DNA of 64,000 bases from Ursus arctos (GCF_023065955.2 NW_026622852.1:12726423-12790422); one strand, 5' to 3'; positions 38,701 through 49,710 are shown, counted from the stretch's first letter. Notes: generated by a model from the letters alone, not told the origin. Translations and numbers: made by a program.

Positions 38701-38922
38701 GGGGCGCCTGGGTGGCACAGCGGTTAAGCGTCTGCCTTCGGCTCAGGGCGTGATCCCGGCGTTATGGGATCGAGCCCCACATCAGGCTCCTCCGCTGGGA
38801 GCCTGCTTCTTCCTCTCCCACTCCCCCTGCTTGTGTTCCCTCTCTCGCTGGCTGTCTCTATCTCTGTCAAATAAATAAATAAAATCTTTGAAAAATAAGA
38901 AATAAAAAAATAATTAAAAAAA
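38701..38922 (+). mobile_element. Young CAN-type SINE, 16-bp perfect target duplication
   Basis: The head 'ggggcgcctgggtggcacag' is followed by a full CT-rich body, 'aaataaataaataaaatctt' and a long A-rich tail. The duplication 'taaaatacggaggttg' is perfect (38685-38700, 38923-38938). Confidence 0.97.
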
Positions 38923-39059
38923 TAAAATACGGAGGTTGTATGTGAAGGTAGCAAATCCATCTGCTCTCACATATAACTGCTTTTCTCATCCCGTCTGTCT
39001 TCCTGTCTGTGACCTTCACGATTCCCGCCTCTGTCCTCAGCAGGGTAAAAGGATCAAGC

Positions 39060-39160
39060 TGAGTTCCCTTTCCACCCTGGGGAAATCACTTGTCTCTTTG
39101 AGCCTCAGCTTGCTTATCTATGAAATGGAGATAGTGATACCTGCTTTGGGTACTTTCGAG
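39060..39160 (+). repeat. MIR fragment
   Basis: 'ggaaatcacttgtctctttg', 'agcctcagcttgcttatcta' and 'tgaaatggagatagtgatac' are the MIR core. Confidence 0.75.
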
Positions 39161-39584
39161 GTAGGAGGATGAAGCAAGATCCCATAGCGGAACAGACTTT
39201 GTGGATTGCCATCAACAATATAAACATAAGTGGTTATGAGCTCCATGCTGCCTGTCTTCTGAAATTCTGTAGTCCTCATGGTTCAGCCAAATCATTTACC
39301 AAGTAGCTCATTGCTATCACCCAACATTGTTTGCTATGTCTCCCGGGCGTTTGTTAATTCTCTCCATCTTTGCTGAAAGCATGTTGAAGGTCATGAGCAC
39401 TTTTCCCACTTCTGGATCTGTCCTAGCGCTGAGCAGCGAAGGCTTAAATGATAAATTAACGCGGGCAGGTCACAAACATCCTTTCCCTCGGTCTCCATAA
39501 CATACGGCTACTTTACCTGACTCACTCCAGGACGAATTCTCACTCTACTCATTTAATCTCTATCCTCACAATAATCACCCGTGC

Positions 39585-39700
39585 ATTTAACAAATATTTA
39601 CAGAGCACCCAGTAATAACAGTTCATATTAGCTAACGTTTAGAGAGCCCTTAATCTGCCACTGTGCTTAAGCCCTTTTCATACATGTTCTCATTTAAACC
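39585..39700 (-). repeat. L2/MIR 3'-end fragment, antisense
   Basis: 'aacaaatatttacagagcac' and then 'tcatacatgttctcatttaa' are reversed L2/MIR ends. A SINE then interrupts the element, and its right part resumes near 39926. Confidence 0.55.
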
Positions 39701-39708
39701 TCATTACA

Positions 39709-39925
39709 GGGGCACCTGGGTGGCTCAGTCATTAAGTGTCTGCCTTTGGTTCAGGTCATGATCCTAGGGTCCTGGGATCAACCCCCGCACTGGGCTCCCT
39801 GCTCTGCTGGGAGCCTGCTTCTTCCTCTCCCACTCCCCCTGCTTGGGTTCCCTCTCTCGCTGGCTGTCTCTCTCTCTCTCTGTCAAATAAATAAATAAAA
39901 TCTTTTTTAAAAAATTTAAAAAAAC
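39709..39925 (+). mobile_element. CAN-type SINE inserted in a MIR
   Basis: The SINE head, 'cactgggctccctgctctgc', the CT-rich body and an A-rich tail are complete. The flanks are taaacctcattaca and taaacctcataaca (one mismatch), both part of an antisense MIR ('cctcat(a)acaaccctttga'). Confidence 0.93.
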
Positions 39926-40100
39926 TAAACCTCATAACAACCCTTTGAAGTGGGTATTGCTATTATTCTCATTTTAAATATGAGTACATTGTTCAGTAAC
40001 TTACCCAAGGCTGTGCAATTAGATGGTGGCAGAGTACGGTTCATTCATGGATAATCCAATTCCAGAGCCCAAAATCTTCTGCATTATGCCACAATGCCAC
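39926..40100 (-). repeat. MIR remnant, antisense (right part)
   Basis: 'acaaccctttgaagtgggta', 'ttattctcattttaaatatg', 'gtaacttacccaaggctgtg' and 'agatggtggcagagt' are the reversed MIR core, split from its left part by the SINE. Confidence 0.8.
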
Positions 40101-40104
40101 CTTG

Positions 40105-40540
40105 AGAATCTACAATGTGCTGGGCACTGCAGGAGGTGCTGGAGATATTAAGAGGAATGGGTCACAGCCATTGCTGCCTTTGTGGCGTGCAGACTCTAGT
40201 GAGAGAGAGGGACGTGTAGGCAAATATCTACAGTGTAATGAAGGTGAGTCTGAGGGAAGAAAGGAATGCCTTTAGACAGTAGCGTGCTGCAGAGGGAAAG
40301 GTCTAACTCTGCCTCATGGGGAGGATATCAGAAAAGTATTGGGAGGAGGGTGATGTTTAGAATCTAACCTGAGAGTCAGAAGAGTTTTCTGGCCAGAGAA
40401 GATGGTACTCGTCTGCTGGGTACTCAGCAAGGCTGAGTGTAGGGGTACCGGAGATTAAATCAGAAAGGTATATTCAGACTCCTTTGTGAAGCACACTACA
40501 AGCCAGCCAAGAAATTGAACCCTGGCTTGTGGGTAACCAG
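40105..40540 (-). repeat. Ancient L2-like repeat, antisense
   Basis: 'acaatgtgctgggcactgca', 'gtgctggagatattaagagg', 'tttgtggcgtgcagactcta' and 'taaccaggagccaatggatg' follow the antisense L2-class order. Confidence 0.5.
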
Positions 40541-40590
40541 GAGCCAATGGATGTTTTTCATAACTTTTATTTTGAAATACTTTTAGTTTT

Positions 40591-40810
40591 TTTGTTTGTT
40601 TTTTTTTTAAGATTTTATTTATTTATTTGACAGACATAGAGACAGCCAGCAAGAGAGGGAACACAAGCAGGGGGAGTGGGAGAGGAAGAAGCAGGCTCAT
40701 AGCAGAAGAGCCTGATGTGGGGCTCGATCCCAGATCGCCGGGACCACGCCCTGAGCCGAAGGCAGACGCCCAACCGCTGTGCCACCCAGGCGCCCCAAAA
40801 ATGACACTCT
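40591..40810 (-). mobile_element. Young CAN-type SINE, antisense, 17-bp target duplication
   Basis: A poly-T and ttatttatttg tail complement and the reversed body are followed by 'gtgccacccaggcgcccc'. The duplication gaaatacttttagtttt is perfect (40574-40590, 40811-40827). The last 14 bases before the right copy (aaaaatgacactct) are not SINE and are probably filler added at insertion. Confidence 0.93.
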
Positions 40811-40827
40811 GAAATACTTTTAGTTTT

Positions 40828-42180
40828 AAAAAAAGTTACAAAAATGGTAGACAGAGCTCTCTTTTACCAATTCTCTTGGTTCTATAGTCACTAACATTTT
40901 GGGACCATTTGAGAATAATTTCAGGTGATATACCATTGCATTTTAACACTTCAGTGTTACTACCTGAGTACAAGATGCTCTCCAAAATAACCATAGGAGA
41001 ACCATCAAAACTAAGAAATGGCATTAATTCAGTATTACCATCCACCAGTTGTCCCAACAATATCCTTTATAGGTCCAAGATCCAATCCAGGGTTACATGT
41101 TACATTTGGTTGGCATTGCTTTTTAGGCTCCTTATAGACGAGACAGTCTTTCCTTGTCTTTCATATTAAGATATTTTTGAAGAGTATGGGGCAATTACTT
41201 TGTAAAATGTCACTCATTTTGAGTTTGCTTGATTTTTTTATGATTTTTTAATTTTTGACAGAAGTATGCTGCATTCTTCTTAGTGCATGGTATCAAGAGA
41301 CAATGAATGATGTTATGCCCCATTCATTTCTGATAATGTTAACACATTTGGTTAAGATGATCTCAGCCAGGTTTCCACTGTAAAAATAATAAGGATATTA
41401 CACTTATTATTAGTAACAAATAAGTATCTTTATGGGGAGATAATCTGAAACTAAGTAAATACTCTGTTCCTTATCAGACTTTTACTGACCAACATTAGTA
41501 TTCATTGATGGCTGTTGCCTGAATCAATTACTATTATGGTCGATAAATGGCACCTTTCTAAATTCTATCTTCTAGATTGTTAATCTAATTTTATTAATTT
41601 TATTATAATGATCTTCTATATTATTAATAGGCATTCTTCAAGATAGAGCTTTCTTATCTTGTTTATTTATTTATAAATTTCTATTTAACTTAAAGGGTTA
41701 AAATCCATTACTATCAAATTGTCCCAGACATGGCCGGTAGGAGCCCCTGCAGACTGGCTTCTCTGTCCTTTTGACATATACCCCATCATTCCTTGAGCAC
41801 TTCCCAGTTTTCTGGCACAAGATGCTCCAGGCTCATTTTTTATTTTCAATTCCCCTGCCCCAGAGCCATTTTTACAGGAACTGATTCCTTAGTAGAGAAT
41901 GCTATTTAGAATGCAAAATTGGCACTTAATGCACTTGATTTTACTGAAATGTCATTGCTTTTAGGCTTCTCAGTAGAGAGATCCAGGAAATAGTGTATGT
42001 ATATTTACATACTTCATTTATATCTGTTGATATGACTATATCTATCTAGGTACCTGTCCATCTGTTAAAAACCATGAGTTCACACTGTTTGTAATAGCAG
42101 TCCAATTCCACAGGGTTTACTCTAGTCTTCCCCCTTTCCATATTTGCAACTCCTTTCTCCAAAAGTAAGAAATCTGCCTC
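40828..42180 (-). repeat. Long old L1 (L1M group) 3' region, antisense
   Basis: Many blocks of the antisense L1M 3' UTR are readable in order: 'tttggttggcattgcttttt', 'tctttccttgtctttcatat', 'aaatgtcactcattttgagt', 'gccaggtttccactgtaaaa', 'gttgcctgaatcaattacta', 'tcaaattgtcccagacatgg', 'cttttgacatataccccatc', 'gcacttcccagttttctggc' and 'cacagggtttactctagtct'. It is strongly decayed and not coding. The SINE at 40591-40810 inserted at its edge. Confidence 0.8.
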
Positions 42181-42487
42181 CCATCCTCCTTCATGTGTTT
42201 ATGTATTTGTTCAATCTTCCCTGTATGTTTCATCTCCAGGTACCCTGGCCCAGTGCTAGGCCCTATCACATGCCAATGAAACACTCCACACTAAGCCTCA
42301 GGCTAAAATTCAACTCCTACAAAGAGGAAGAACAAAAGAATTTGGGGTAGGGAGCCAGTTAGAGAGTTCAGGTCCAGCCACCATAGTGTCCCCTTGCCCA
42401 CAGCGAGTGCACTGAACCAAAGCTGAGCCCCGGATATGCTGTCTCCACCCCACTGAGAGCTCAGCTTAGATTCCAATGGAAGTTTTT

Positions 42488-42601
42488 TTGGTTTTGTTTT
42501 TGTTTTTTATTATGTTATGTTAGCTACCATACAGTGCTTCATTCGTTTTTGGTGTAGTGTTCCGTAATTCATTGTTTGCGTATAACACCCAGGACTCCTT
42601 G
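42488..42601 (-). mobile_element. 5'-truncated young L1 tail, antisense
   Basis: T-rich start, 'tattatgttatgttagctac', 'catacagtgcttcattcgtt', 'tttggtgtagtgttccgtaa' and 'ttcattgtttgcgtataaca' are the reversed 3' end of the carnivore L1 lineage also present at 43759 and 47228. The flanks ccaatggaagttttt and ccaatggaggttttt (42473-42487, 42602-42616) are a 15-bp target duplication with one mismatch. Confidence 0.85.
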
Positions 42602-43606
42602 CCAATGGAGGTTTTTAATGAGAGGAAGTAAAGTGACCAGATTCACATTTTGGAAGCATTGGACTGTGGATAAATTGAAAACTGGGAAATATAGAGATAA
42701 ATTGGGAGCCACCAGTATTAGTCCAAAACCTTCAAGGGGCACCTGGTCCTAAACTGTGTACCAGTGGGAAAAAGAGTTTTCTTTGCCCTACCTTAGGCTT
42801 TCTAGAGCTGGCCATGCCCCAGGGTGTCTGATTTATTATTGCTTGATTGCTTTCTACCTCCTGATCTCAGAGACACTCGAAAGGAAAGGGATATCTCTGG
42901 GAGACTTTAAAAAAATCACAGGATAGAGATGTTAGGTGGGGATGTCAAGTTGAAGGATTGCGTACAAGTTTGAAGAATGTCTCTAACAAATAATTGAAAT
43001 TTACATTTCAATAACTGCATCTTTAAATTTTGAATAAAGAAACAAGCCCTACTTTGCTGCAAAAAAGAGGGTAAGAGAAAGTTCTTAGGGCATAGGTTGG
43101 GATAGGGTGAGTCTACCATTAGAAATTATGTGCATTTGTACCAGCAACCAACAATGAGTTGCTGGAGGCAACAGCCAATACCTTCTCTGAAAGGGTAGGG
43201 ACGAAAAACCTTGGCAACTCCCATAATGAGCCCTTGTCCAAAAGAAGGCCAAAATCCTCCTTTTATATAGCTAATACAAACACGAGCTGCTAAGAAGTGC
43301 CAACCACCATGGGTCCTTGATTGCCCACATTATCTCTGATGGCCACCTTTACAAAAAATAAACATATCCTAGAGGGGACCACACTCAGCCTTTGCCTGTT
43401 TGCTGCCAAGTATCACTGCCACTTTACTGAAATAACAACTCCGAGTGTATTCATAACCTTGGCTGCCATCAGTGTGTTGGTTTCTATTATTTAAGAATAG
43501 ATCTGTCATTTTGCCGTTTTTCATTTCTGAAGTTATAAGCACCGAGGATCCTAGAATTTGCATCTTGGATCTACTTTGTACTGCTCTATTCATCATCCTC
43601 ACCCTA

Positions 43607-43925
43607 AAAGGCAGTATAATATAATATTTAGGCATGCAGGAGCCCGGCTACCTGGGTTTGAATCTTGATTTTCTTGTTTACTAGCTGTGTGACTTTGGAC
43701 AAGATACTTAACCTTTCAAAGCCTCTGTTATGTCACCCTGTAAAATGGGGGAACTTATTTTTTTAATTTTTTAAATTTTTTATTATATTAGTCATCGTAC
43801 AGTACATCATTAGTTTTTGGTGTAGTGTTCCATGATTCATTGTTTTGCGTGGGGGAACTTATGGTACCTTATTCATAGGGTTGATACAAGTAAGAAGTGA
43901 GTTCATCTATGTATCCCACATCTTG
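43607..43925 (+). repeat. MIR remnant split by an L1 tail
   Basis: The left part has 'cctgggtttgaatcttgatt', 'ctagctgtgtgactttggac' and 'gtcaccctgtaaaatggggg'. The right part resumes with 'cttattcatagggttgatac'. The break is exactly the L1 insertion described separately. Confidence 0.88.
43759..43849 (-). mobile_element. Very short (91-bp) L1 tail insertion, 13-bp target duplication
   Basis: 'ttaattttttaaatttttta' is followed by 'gtcatcgtacagtacatcat' and 'tagtttttggtgtagtgttc', the reversed 3' end of a carnivore L1. The duplication tgggggaacttat is perfect (43746-43758, 43850-43862). The insertion retains fewer than 100 bases of the parent. Confidence 0.93.
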
Positions 43926-44129
43926 GGTAAGCTTATCCCTGAGTCTTGCTAGGACCTCTGCGAAAGAAGCTTTGGCTTAAAGCAGAGCTGGGGCTTGAAA
44001 ATGTATGCACTGGCCTCTGTGATAGGGAACAGCCCCATTCTCAGCACCCATGCAGCCGAGTCATGGTAGACTGGGATGTGATGCATGTGGCATTGACATC
44101 TGTGTGAGACCTGACGGTAGGCATCCTAG

Positions 44130-44310
44130 GCCATGACTAATTAATCATTTAACTTCTCCAGACCTCAGCTTCTTATTATTAAAATGCAGAAAATAATAGT
44201 ACCTATCTCACAGGGCTGTGGTGAGGATTATAGGAGAGAACGCATTTACAACAGCTAGCAGAGTACCTGACTCGTTGTAAGCTCCGTATAATTGTTAGAG
44301 TTACTATTGT
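44130..44310 (+). repeat. MIR remnant
   Basis: 'atttaacttctccagacctc', 'aataatagtacctatctcac', 'agggctgtggtgaggattat' and 'gagtacctgactcgttgtaa' are in MIR order. Confidence 0.85.
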
Positions 44311-45358
44311 TATTGGCAGTAATGTGTGATGTCAGCTAGACTGCTGTCACATCATGGCTTATGGCCTGTGGCTAAGGGTCTCTGCCCAGGCCAAGGCAAG
44401 GGACTGGCCAGATGCAGGCAGAGTGACAGGATCAGCGTGCCGTAGGCTAGCCGTTGGGCAGATCTCCAGCACCATCAGGGAAACATAGTAGGAATTCGGA
44501 AACCAAGGCTAAAATTTAAAAGCCAATTATAAACACAGGCCTACCCAAGTACATCTGATGCTGGACACAGAGCAGGAAGACTAATCCCAGCCTTGAGGGG
44601 TAGGAGGTAACCCTCTGTCTCCTGTCTACCTTTGGTCAGGAGTCTGTTGCACAGGGCATCAGCTGTGACCCATCAGCTCCCAGAGCCTTCCCTGCAAGCA
44701 GGTTTTGACAAAAAGGAGAGGAATATAGAGAATAAGGTCAGAGAAAGAAAAAGGCAATATAGCAAGGGAATGCTGGAGGAGCCAGTCTCCATAACATTTT
44801 GGCCAAGGGCCTAACCATGAAGCTAAACACCTGAAGCCTAGAAGCTGAAAGAAAACACAGTGATCATGTTGACCATCCTCCTTATGCAGAGCCAGGATCC
44901 TGTAGCCAAAACCATCACGGCAGATGTGTTTTGGAATTCAGAAGTTTTTGTACTTTAGAAATATGTTAGGATTACTGTAACATAAATTATGTATTGCCCC
45001 TAGTAAGTTCTAGGGGAAAATGCCATAATCCAACAGTCTAACATTGCTGCTGTAAAAATATGTAAATATTTACACTAAGTGGGATGCAACCTATAAAAGC
45101 ATCATGTCAGTTCAGGTCAGGACTGTCACCAAAGAGTTTGCACCACACTAAAGAAAACTTTGTGGTGTTCAGGGCTTTGGGGACTCGGAAATTGCTGCTG
45201 GCAGTTGCTCAGTGATCATAGCCGAAATGGTTGACCAGCCAAGTGTCTAAACCAAAGGTGCACACCCAGGTCACTGGGGTTCGACTCAGTTTGCGTCACC
45301 TCGTACTTACCGAGCATCTTTGTTCTAGGCACTGCTCTAGGTACAGAGGTTACAGTGA

Positions 45359-45784
45359 TGTACTGGTTTCCCAGGGCTGTCCACAAACAGGGTGACATAA
45401 AACAATAGAAATGCATTCTGTCACAGTTCTGGAGACAGATGTGAAGGTGTCAGCAGGGCCATGGTCCTTCTGAAACCTGTGAGGGTGAATCCTTCCTTGC
45501 CTGTTGCTTCTGGTATCTGCCAGCCATCCTTGACATCCCTCGGCTTCTAGGTGCGTCACTGCAATCTCTGTCTCTGTCGTTACATGACATTCTCCCTGAG
45601 TGTCTCTCTCCTTTCTTAGGAGAACACCATTCATACTGGATTAAAAGCCCACCCGACCCTAGTATGATTTCACCTGAAGTGGTTATATCTGCAATGACCT
45701 TATTCCAAATAAAGTCACCTTCTAAGTCATTGGGGGTTAGGACTCCAACATACCTTTTAGGGGGATACAGTTCAACCCATAACA
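45359..45784 (+). mobile_element. Solo LTR, ERVL-MaLR-like, second copy
   Basis: It starts 'tgtactggtttcccagggct'. It contains 'cacagttctggagacagatg', 'gaatccttccttgcctgttg', 'gaagtggttatatctgcaat' and 'gggggttaggactccaacat', and ends 'cagttcaacccataaca'. The flanks agtga and agtgc (45354-45358, 45785-45789) are a 5-bp target duplication with one mismatch. No internal region is present. Confidence 0.85.
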
Positions 45785-46114
45785 AGTGCAAACCAAAATA
45801 AACATTAGCTTATGCTCTCATCAAGGTAACAGTGGAGCAGCGTAGTCAGATTATAGGTGCATTGAGAACAGCAAAGAAAATACTCAACAGAGTAACAGGG
45901 AGAAAAAAATTGCAAACCATATATCTGATGAAGAGCTTATCTCCTTAACATAGGAGGAACTTCTACAACTCAACAACAACAACAATAAAAAACCTAATAA
46001 CCCAATTTAAAAATGGGCTAAAGACTTGAAAGACATTTTTCCAAAAAAAGACAACCAATGGCCAACTGTATGTAGAAAATACTCAACATCACTAATCATC
46101 AGAAAATGCAAATC

Positions 46115-46317
46115 CCGGGCGCCTGGGTGGCACAGCGGTTAAGCGTCTGCCTTCGGCTCAGGGCGTGATCCCGGCGTTATGGGATCGAGCCCCACATCAG
46201 GCTCCTCTGCTATGAGCCTGCTTCTTCCTCTCCCACTCCCCCTGCTTGTGTTCCCTCTCTCACTGGCTGTCTCTATGTCTGTCAAATAAATAAATAAAAT
46301 CTTAAAAAAAAAAAAAA
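46115..46317 (+). mobile_element. Young CAN-type SINE in old L1, 14-bp target duplication
   Basis: A complete head, body and (A)n tail, close to the 38.7 kb copy. It is flanked by agaaaatgcaaatc at 46101-46114 and 46318-46331. Confidence 0.97.
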
Positions 46318-46331
46318 AGAAAATGCAAATC

Positions 46332-46540
46332 AGGAGTACCTGGGTAGCTTAATTGATTGAACATCTGCCTCTTGATTTCAGCTCAGGTCATGATCTCAGG
46401 GTTATGAGATCAAGCCTCACATTGGGCTCTGCACTGGGCAGAGCCTACTCGAGATTCTCTCCCTCTGCCCCTCCCCACCTGCTCTCTCTCTCTTTCTCTC
46501 TAAAAAAAATAAATAAAATTTAAAAATAAAAAATAATAAA
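46332..46540 (+). mobile_element. Older tRNA-derived SINE at the same target site
   Basis: 'cctgggtagcttaattgatt', 'cttgatttcagctcaggtca', 'gttatgagatcaagcctcac' and a CT-rich then A-rich tail mark a diverged older SINE. The right flank agaaaatgcaaatt (46541-46554) repeats the 14-mer that flanks the neighbouring younger SINE. Confidence 0.93.
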
Positions 46541-47227
46541 AGAAAATGCAAATTAAAACCATAATGAGATAATCACCTCATACCTGTCTGGATGGCTATC
46601 ATCAATAAAACAAAGGACCACAGTGTTGGCGAGGATGTGGAAAAAATGGAACCTTTGTGCACTGTTGGTGGGAATGCCAACTGGTGTAGCCACTGTGGAA
46701 AACAATATGGAGGTTCCTCAAAAAATGGAAAATAGTACTACCATATGATCCAGCAATCCCACTTCTGGGCATTTATCTAAAAGAACTGAAGTCAGGATCT
46801 CAAAGAAATATTAGTACTCCCACATTCACTGCAGCACTATTCACAGTAGCCAATAAGTGGAAACATTCTAAACGTCCTTCAGCAGATGAATGGATAAAGA
46901 AAATGTGGTATATACATACGGTGAAATACTATTCAGCCTTAAAAAAGAAGTCTGCAGTGTGTGACAATATGGATGAGCCTCAAGAACACTACGCTAAGGG
47001 AAATAAGCCAGTTACACAAGAACAAACACTGCTTGATTGCACTTACATAAGATATCTACAACAGTCAAATTCATAGAATCAAAGAATGGATGACGGTTGC
47101 CAGGGACTGGAGGGAGAGGGAAATGAGTTACTCATCAATAGGCACAAAGTTCCAGTTAAGTAAAATGAGGAAGTTCTAGAGTTCTGCTGTCTGTACATTG
47201 TACCTATAGTCAACAATACTATGTTGT

Positions 47228-47405
47228 CCCAGTGAAGGGTATTAAGGGGGCACATACTGCATGGTGCACTGGCTGTTCTATGCAAACAATGAATCATGAA
47301 ACACACATCAAAAACTAATGATGTACTGTATGGTGACTAACATAACATAATAAAAAATTTAAAAAAGAAAAGCCAAAAAAAAGGCAAAACAACAACAACA
47401 AAAAA
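47228..47405 (+). mobile_element. 5'-truncated young L1 tail inside the old L1
   Basis: 'atgcaaacaatgaatcatga', 'acatcaaaaactaatgatgt' and 'actgtatggtgactaacata' followed by an A-rich tail form the 3' end of a carnivore L1. The flanks aacaatactatgttgt and aacaatgctatgttgt (47212-47227, 47406-47421) show a 16-bp target duplication with one mismatch. Confidence 0.9.
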
Positions 47406-48329
47406 AACAATGCTATGTTGTACACTTGAAATTTTAAGAGGGTTTCTTATGCTGTGTTCTTACCACAATAATTTTTTTGAGTGTTGAGAATTTCCAAAGG
47501 GGGAAGTATTAGTGAGACTATATAGTAAACAAATTTTACCCAGTTGAGGGCTTCATCCCTGAGCAAGTAACATTGTCAGTGAAGACATAAAAGATGAGTA
47601 AAAGTGAATCAGGCAAAGTGAGGCGGGAGGGAGTACTAATGCCCTCATCCTCTGACCTCCTATCTCTTCTCACCACTGGGCTTGTGGGGAAGCCAGGCCC
47701 CAGAACCCCAGGAAAGGCCAGTAAGTGCTTCCCAGGCTGTGAGCCACAGCCAGTCCTGCCCCCAAGCTTGCTGCTCCCTTCTGGCCTGCTGTCGTCCCTC
47801 AAGAAACAGCCAAAGGCACAGAACATAGGACAGTGTTATTAGCAGCCAGCCAGACCCAAGGCTCACAAATGTAGCCCCTCTGTGGAGAAATGCAGGGAGA
47901 GTCTGCTTTCCCTTTTTTTAGATTTTGGCCTCAGTTGATTCAAATACTTTCAATCAGCAGAGTACTTAATACACAGATAACTTCTGCTGACCACCCCCCT
48001 TGGGAATGCAGTGTAGTTTTATCACGGGTAAGCAGCTATGTCTATTTTGTGACTTTGATGAACAGTGTTGAAGTGACTTCATGGCTGCCAAAATGCCTCT
48101 GCTTCAAGGTCCCAGTGACTGAATTTCTGCCAGAGGTAGAGGCAGGAGTGCGGACAGTGGAAATCCAGAGCCTGTACCATGACAAGTTTCAACCTTGGAC
48201 CATGTTCACTGTGTAGGCAGCTCCTCTATGAAACACACACATTGTGGTCACCAGCATTGAGCATGGTCGTTGGATTTTGTTTCTCAGCCACAACATTTTA
48301 GCATTTCACTTAAAAGTCGGGGGGGAGGG

Positions 48330-48815
48330 GACACCTTTTTTTGAAGCATAACGAACATAGAGGAAAGTGCATAAATCCTACATGTATGGCTTGGCGATTT
48401 TTCACCAAGTGGATCCAGGTCTAGCACCTAGATCAAGATAACATCCCAGAATCCCTCCCCACAGTTCCCCTCTCCTAGTTACTGCCCACCAAGGGTAATC
48501 CCCAACCTGATTTCTAACATCATAGATTGGTTTTGGGTTTTGAACTTTATATAAAGGAGAGCACAGTATGAAGTTTTGCTTTTGTGGCTTTCTTTCCTCA
48601 ATTTTACGTTTGTGAGATTCATCTGGGTTGCTTCTTGTTATAGCTTATTGTCATTGTCCAGTGTTCTTGTATGACCGTGTCGTAATTTTTTATCCACTCA
48701 ACTATTGATGGGCATTTGGATTGTTCCCCATCTGGACTATTATCGGTAGGTCTGCTTTGAATATTCTTATATACGTCTTTCGATGAACATACGCATGTTT
48801 GGAGGGGGGAGTACG
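48330..48815 (-). repeat. Old L1 (L1M group) 3' end, antisense
   Basis: 'ggatccaggtctagcaccta', 'tagttactgcccaccaaggg', 'ttgaactttatataaaggag', 'gtttgtgagattcatctggg' and 'ttgatgggcatttggattgt' are antisense 3' UTR followed by the end of ORF2. Confidence 0.8.
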
Positions 48816-48822
48816 CTATATT

Positions 48823-49330
48823 TGTTGTCTGTTGTTGCGTAACACATTTCCCCAAATCCTAGTAGCTCACAACAGGAATAAATGTTGTTTACCTCTCACC
48901 ATTTAAGGAGTGAGGAATCTGGGAACACCTTAGAAAGGCAATACCGACTCAGGGTCTCTCATGAAGGTGCAATCATCTGAAGGCTCGACTGGGTCAGGTG
49001 GACCAGCTTGCTTGCAAGGTAGCTCACTCGTGTGACTGGCAAGTTGATGCCGACTGTTGGTGAGCAGTTTCAGTTCCTTTGCGTGTGGACTTTCCTGAAG
49101 ACTGACTCAGTGAGCTCATGACATGACAGCTGGCTTCCCCCACAGTGAACAAGAGAGAGCCAAATGGAAGCTATATCCTTTTTATGATTTAGCCTTAGAG
49201 GTCACATAGCCTCGCTTCTGCCTCATCCTATTCATTACAAGTGAGCCACTAAGTTCAGCCCAGACTCAAGCCTTCATCTTTAGAAAGGAGAGGTGGCAAA
49301 GAATGTGTGGGTGTATTTTAAGGCACAACA
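48823..49330 (+). mobile_element. MaLR-like LTR, third copy (diverged)
   Basis: 'tgttgtctgttgttgcgtaa', 'gactcagggtctctcatgaa', 'ggtgcaatcatctgaaggct', 'gaacaagagagagccaaatg' and 'aagctatatcctttttatga' follow the order of a MaLR LTR. No target duplication was recognised. Confidence 0.6.
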
Positions 49331-49484
49331 TTTTAAAGCTAGGAATTAACCAACTAGGGATCTAAAAATAAGTTTATAGGAATTCACACAAGGATCTAGA
49401 AGAAATATATATTCAATCCAGCCTCTCCTCTTCTGTTCATTTAAAATTTTGTGAATGTTTATATGACAGTTTTCCTGGAGACAG

Positions 49485-49710
49485 CATGGTACAATAGAAT
49501 ACACAAAGGCTTTGAAGCCAAACACACCCAAGTCTGAATCCTGGATTCACTATTTACCAATTATGGGTTTGGGGCAAGTCAACCTCTTAGATTTTCAAAT
49601 TTCCTCAATTATAAAATGGGAGAAATCAGTAGGGCCTATCTCATGTTGTTCTGGAGGTAATTAAATGAGATTTTAAAAGTGCCCACTGTGCTGGTAGGTC
49701 TCTTCCGTGT
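49485..49710 (+). repeat. MIR remnant
   Basis: 'agacagcatggtacaataga', 'aagtctgaatcctggattca', 'tttcctcaattataaaatgg' and 'gggcctatctcatgttgttc' are in order; it is nearly full length. Confidence 0.85.

Larger units (their letters stand above)
45865..47478 (+). mobile_element. Old L1 3' end (ORF2 C-terminal part plus 3' UTR), heavily interrupted
   Basis: ORF2 remnants such as 'atgggctaaagacttgaaag', 'ggcgaggatgtggaaaaaat', 'ccatatgatccagcaatccc' and 'agatgaatggataaagaaaa' are followed by the 3' UTR ('gttgccagggactggaggga', 'gtacacttgaaattttaaga'). Two SINEs interrupt the ORF2 part and a younger L1 tail interrupts the 3' UTR. The frame has stop codons and indels, so it is dead. The 5' limit is approximate. 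Confidence 0.88.

Noticed and set aside
40627..40812. Recurrent open frames reading like ETASxRGNTSRGSGRGRSR (also 38724-38960, 63435-63677, 11598-11780)
   Set aside because: They are antisense translations of CAN SINE bodies and recur wherever a young SINE lies; they are not a protein family.
45865..47478. Possible active L1
   Set aside because: It is 5'-truncated, interrupted by three insertions and has no intact ORF2.
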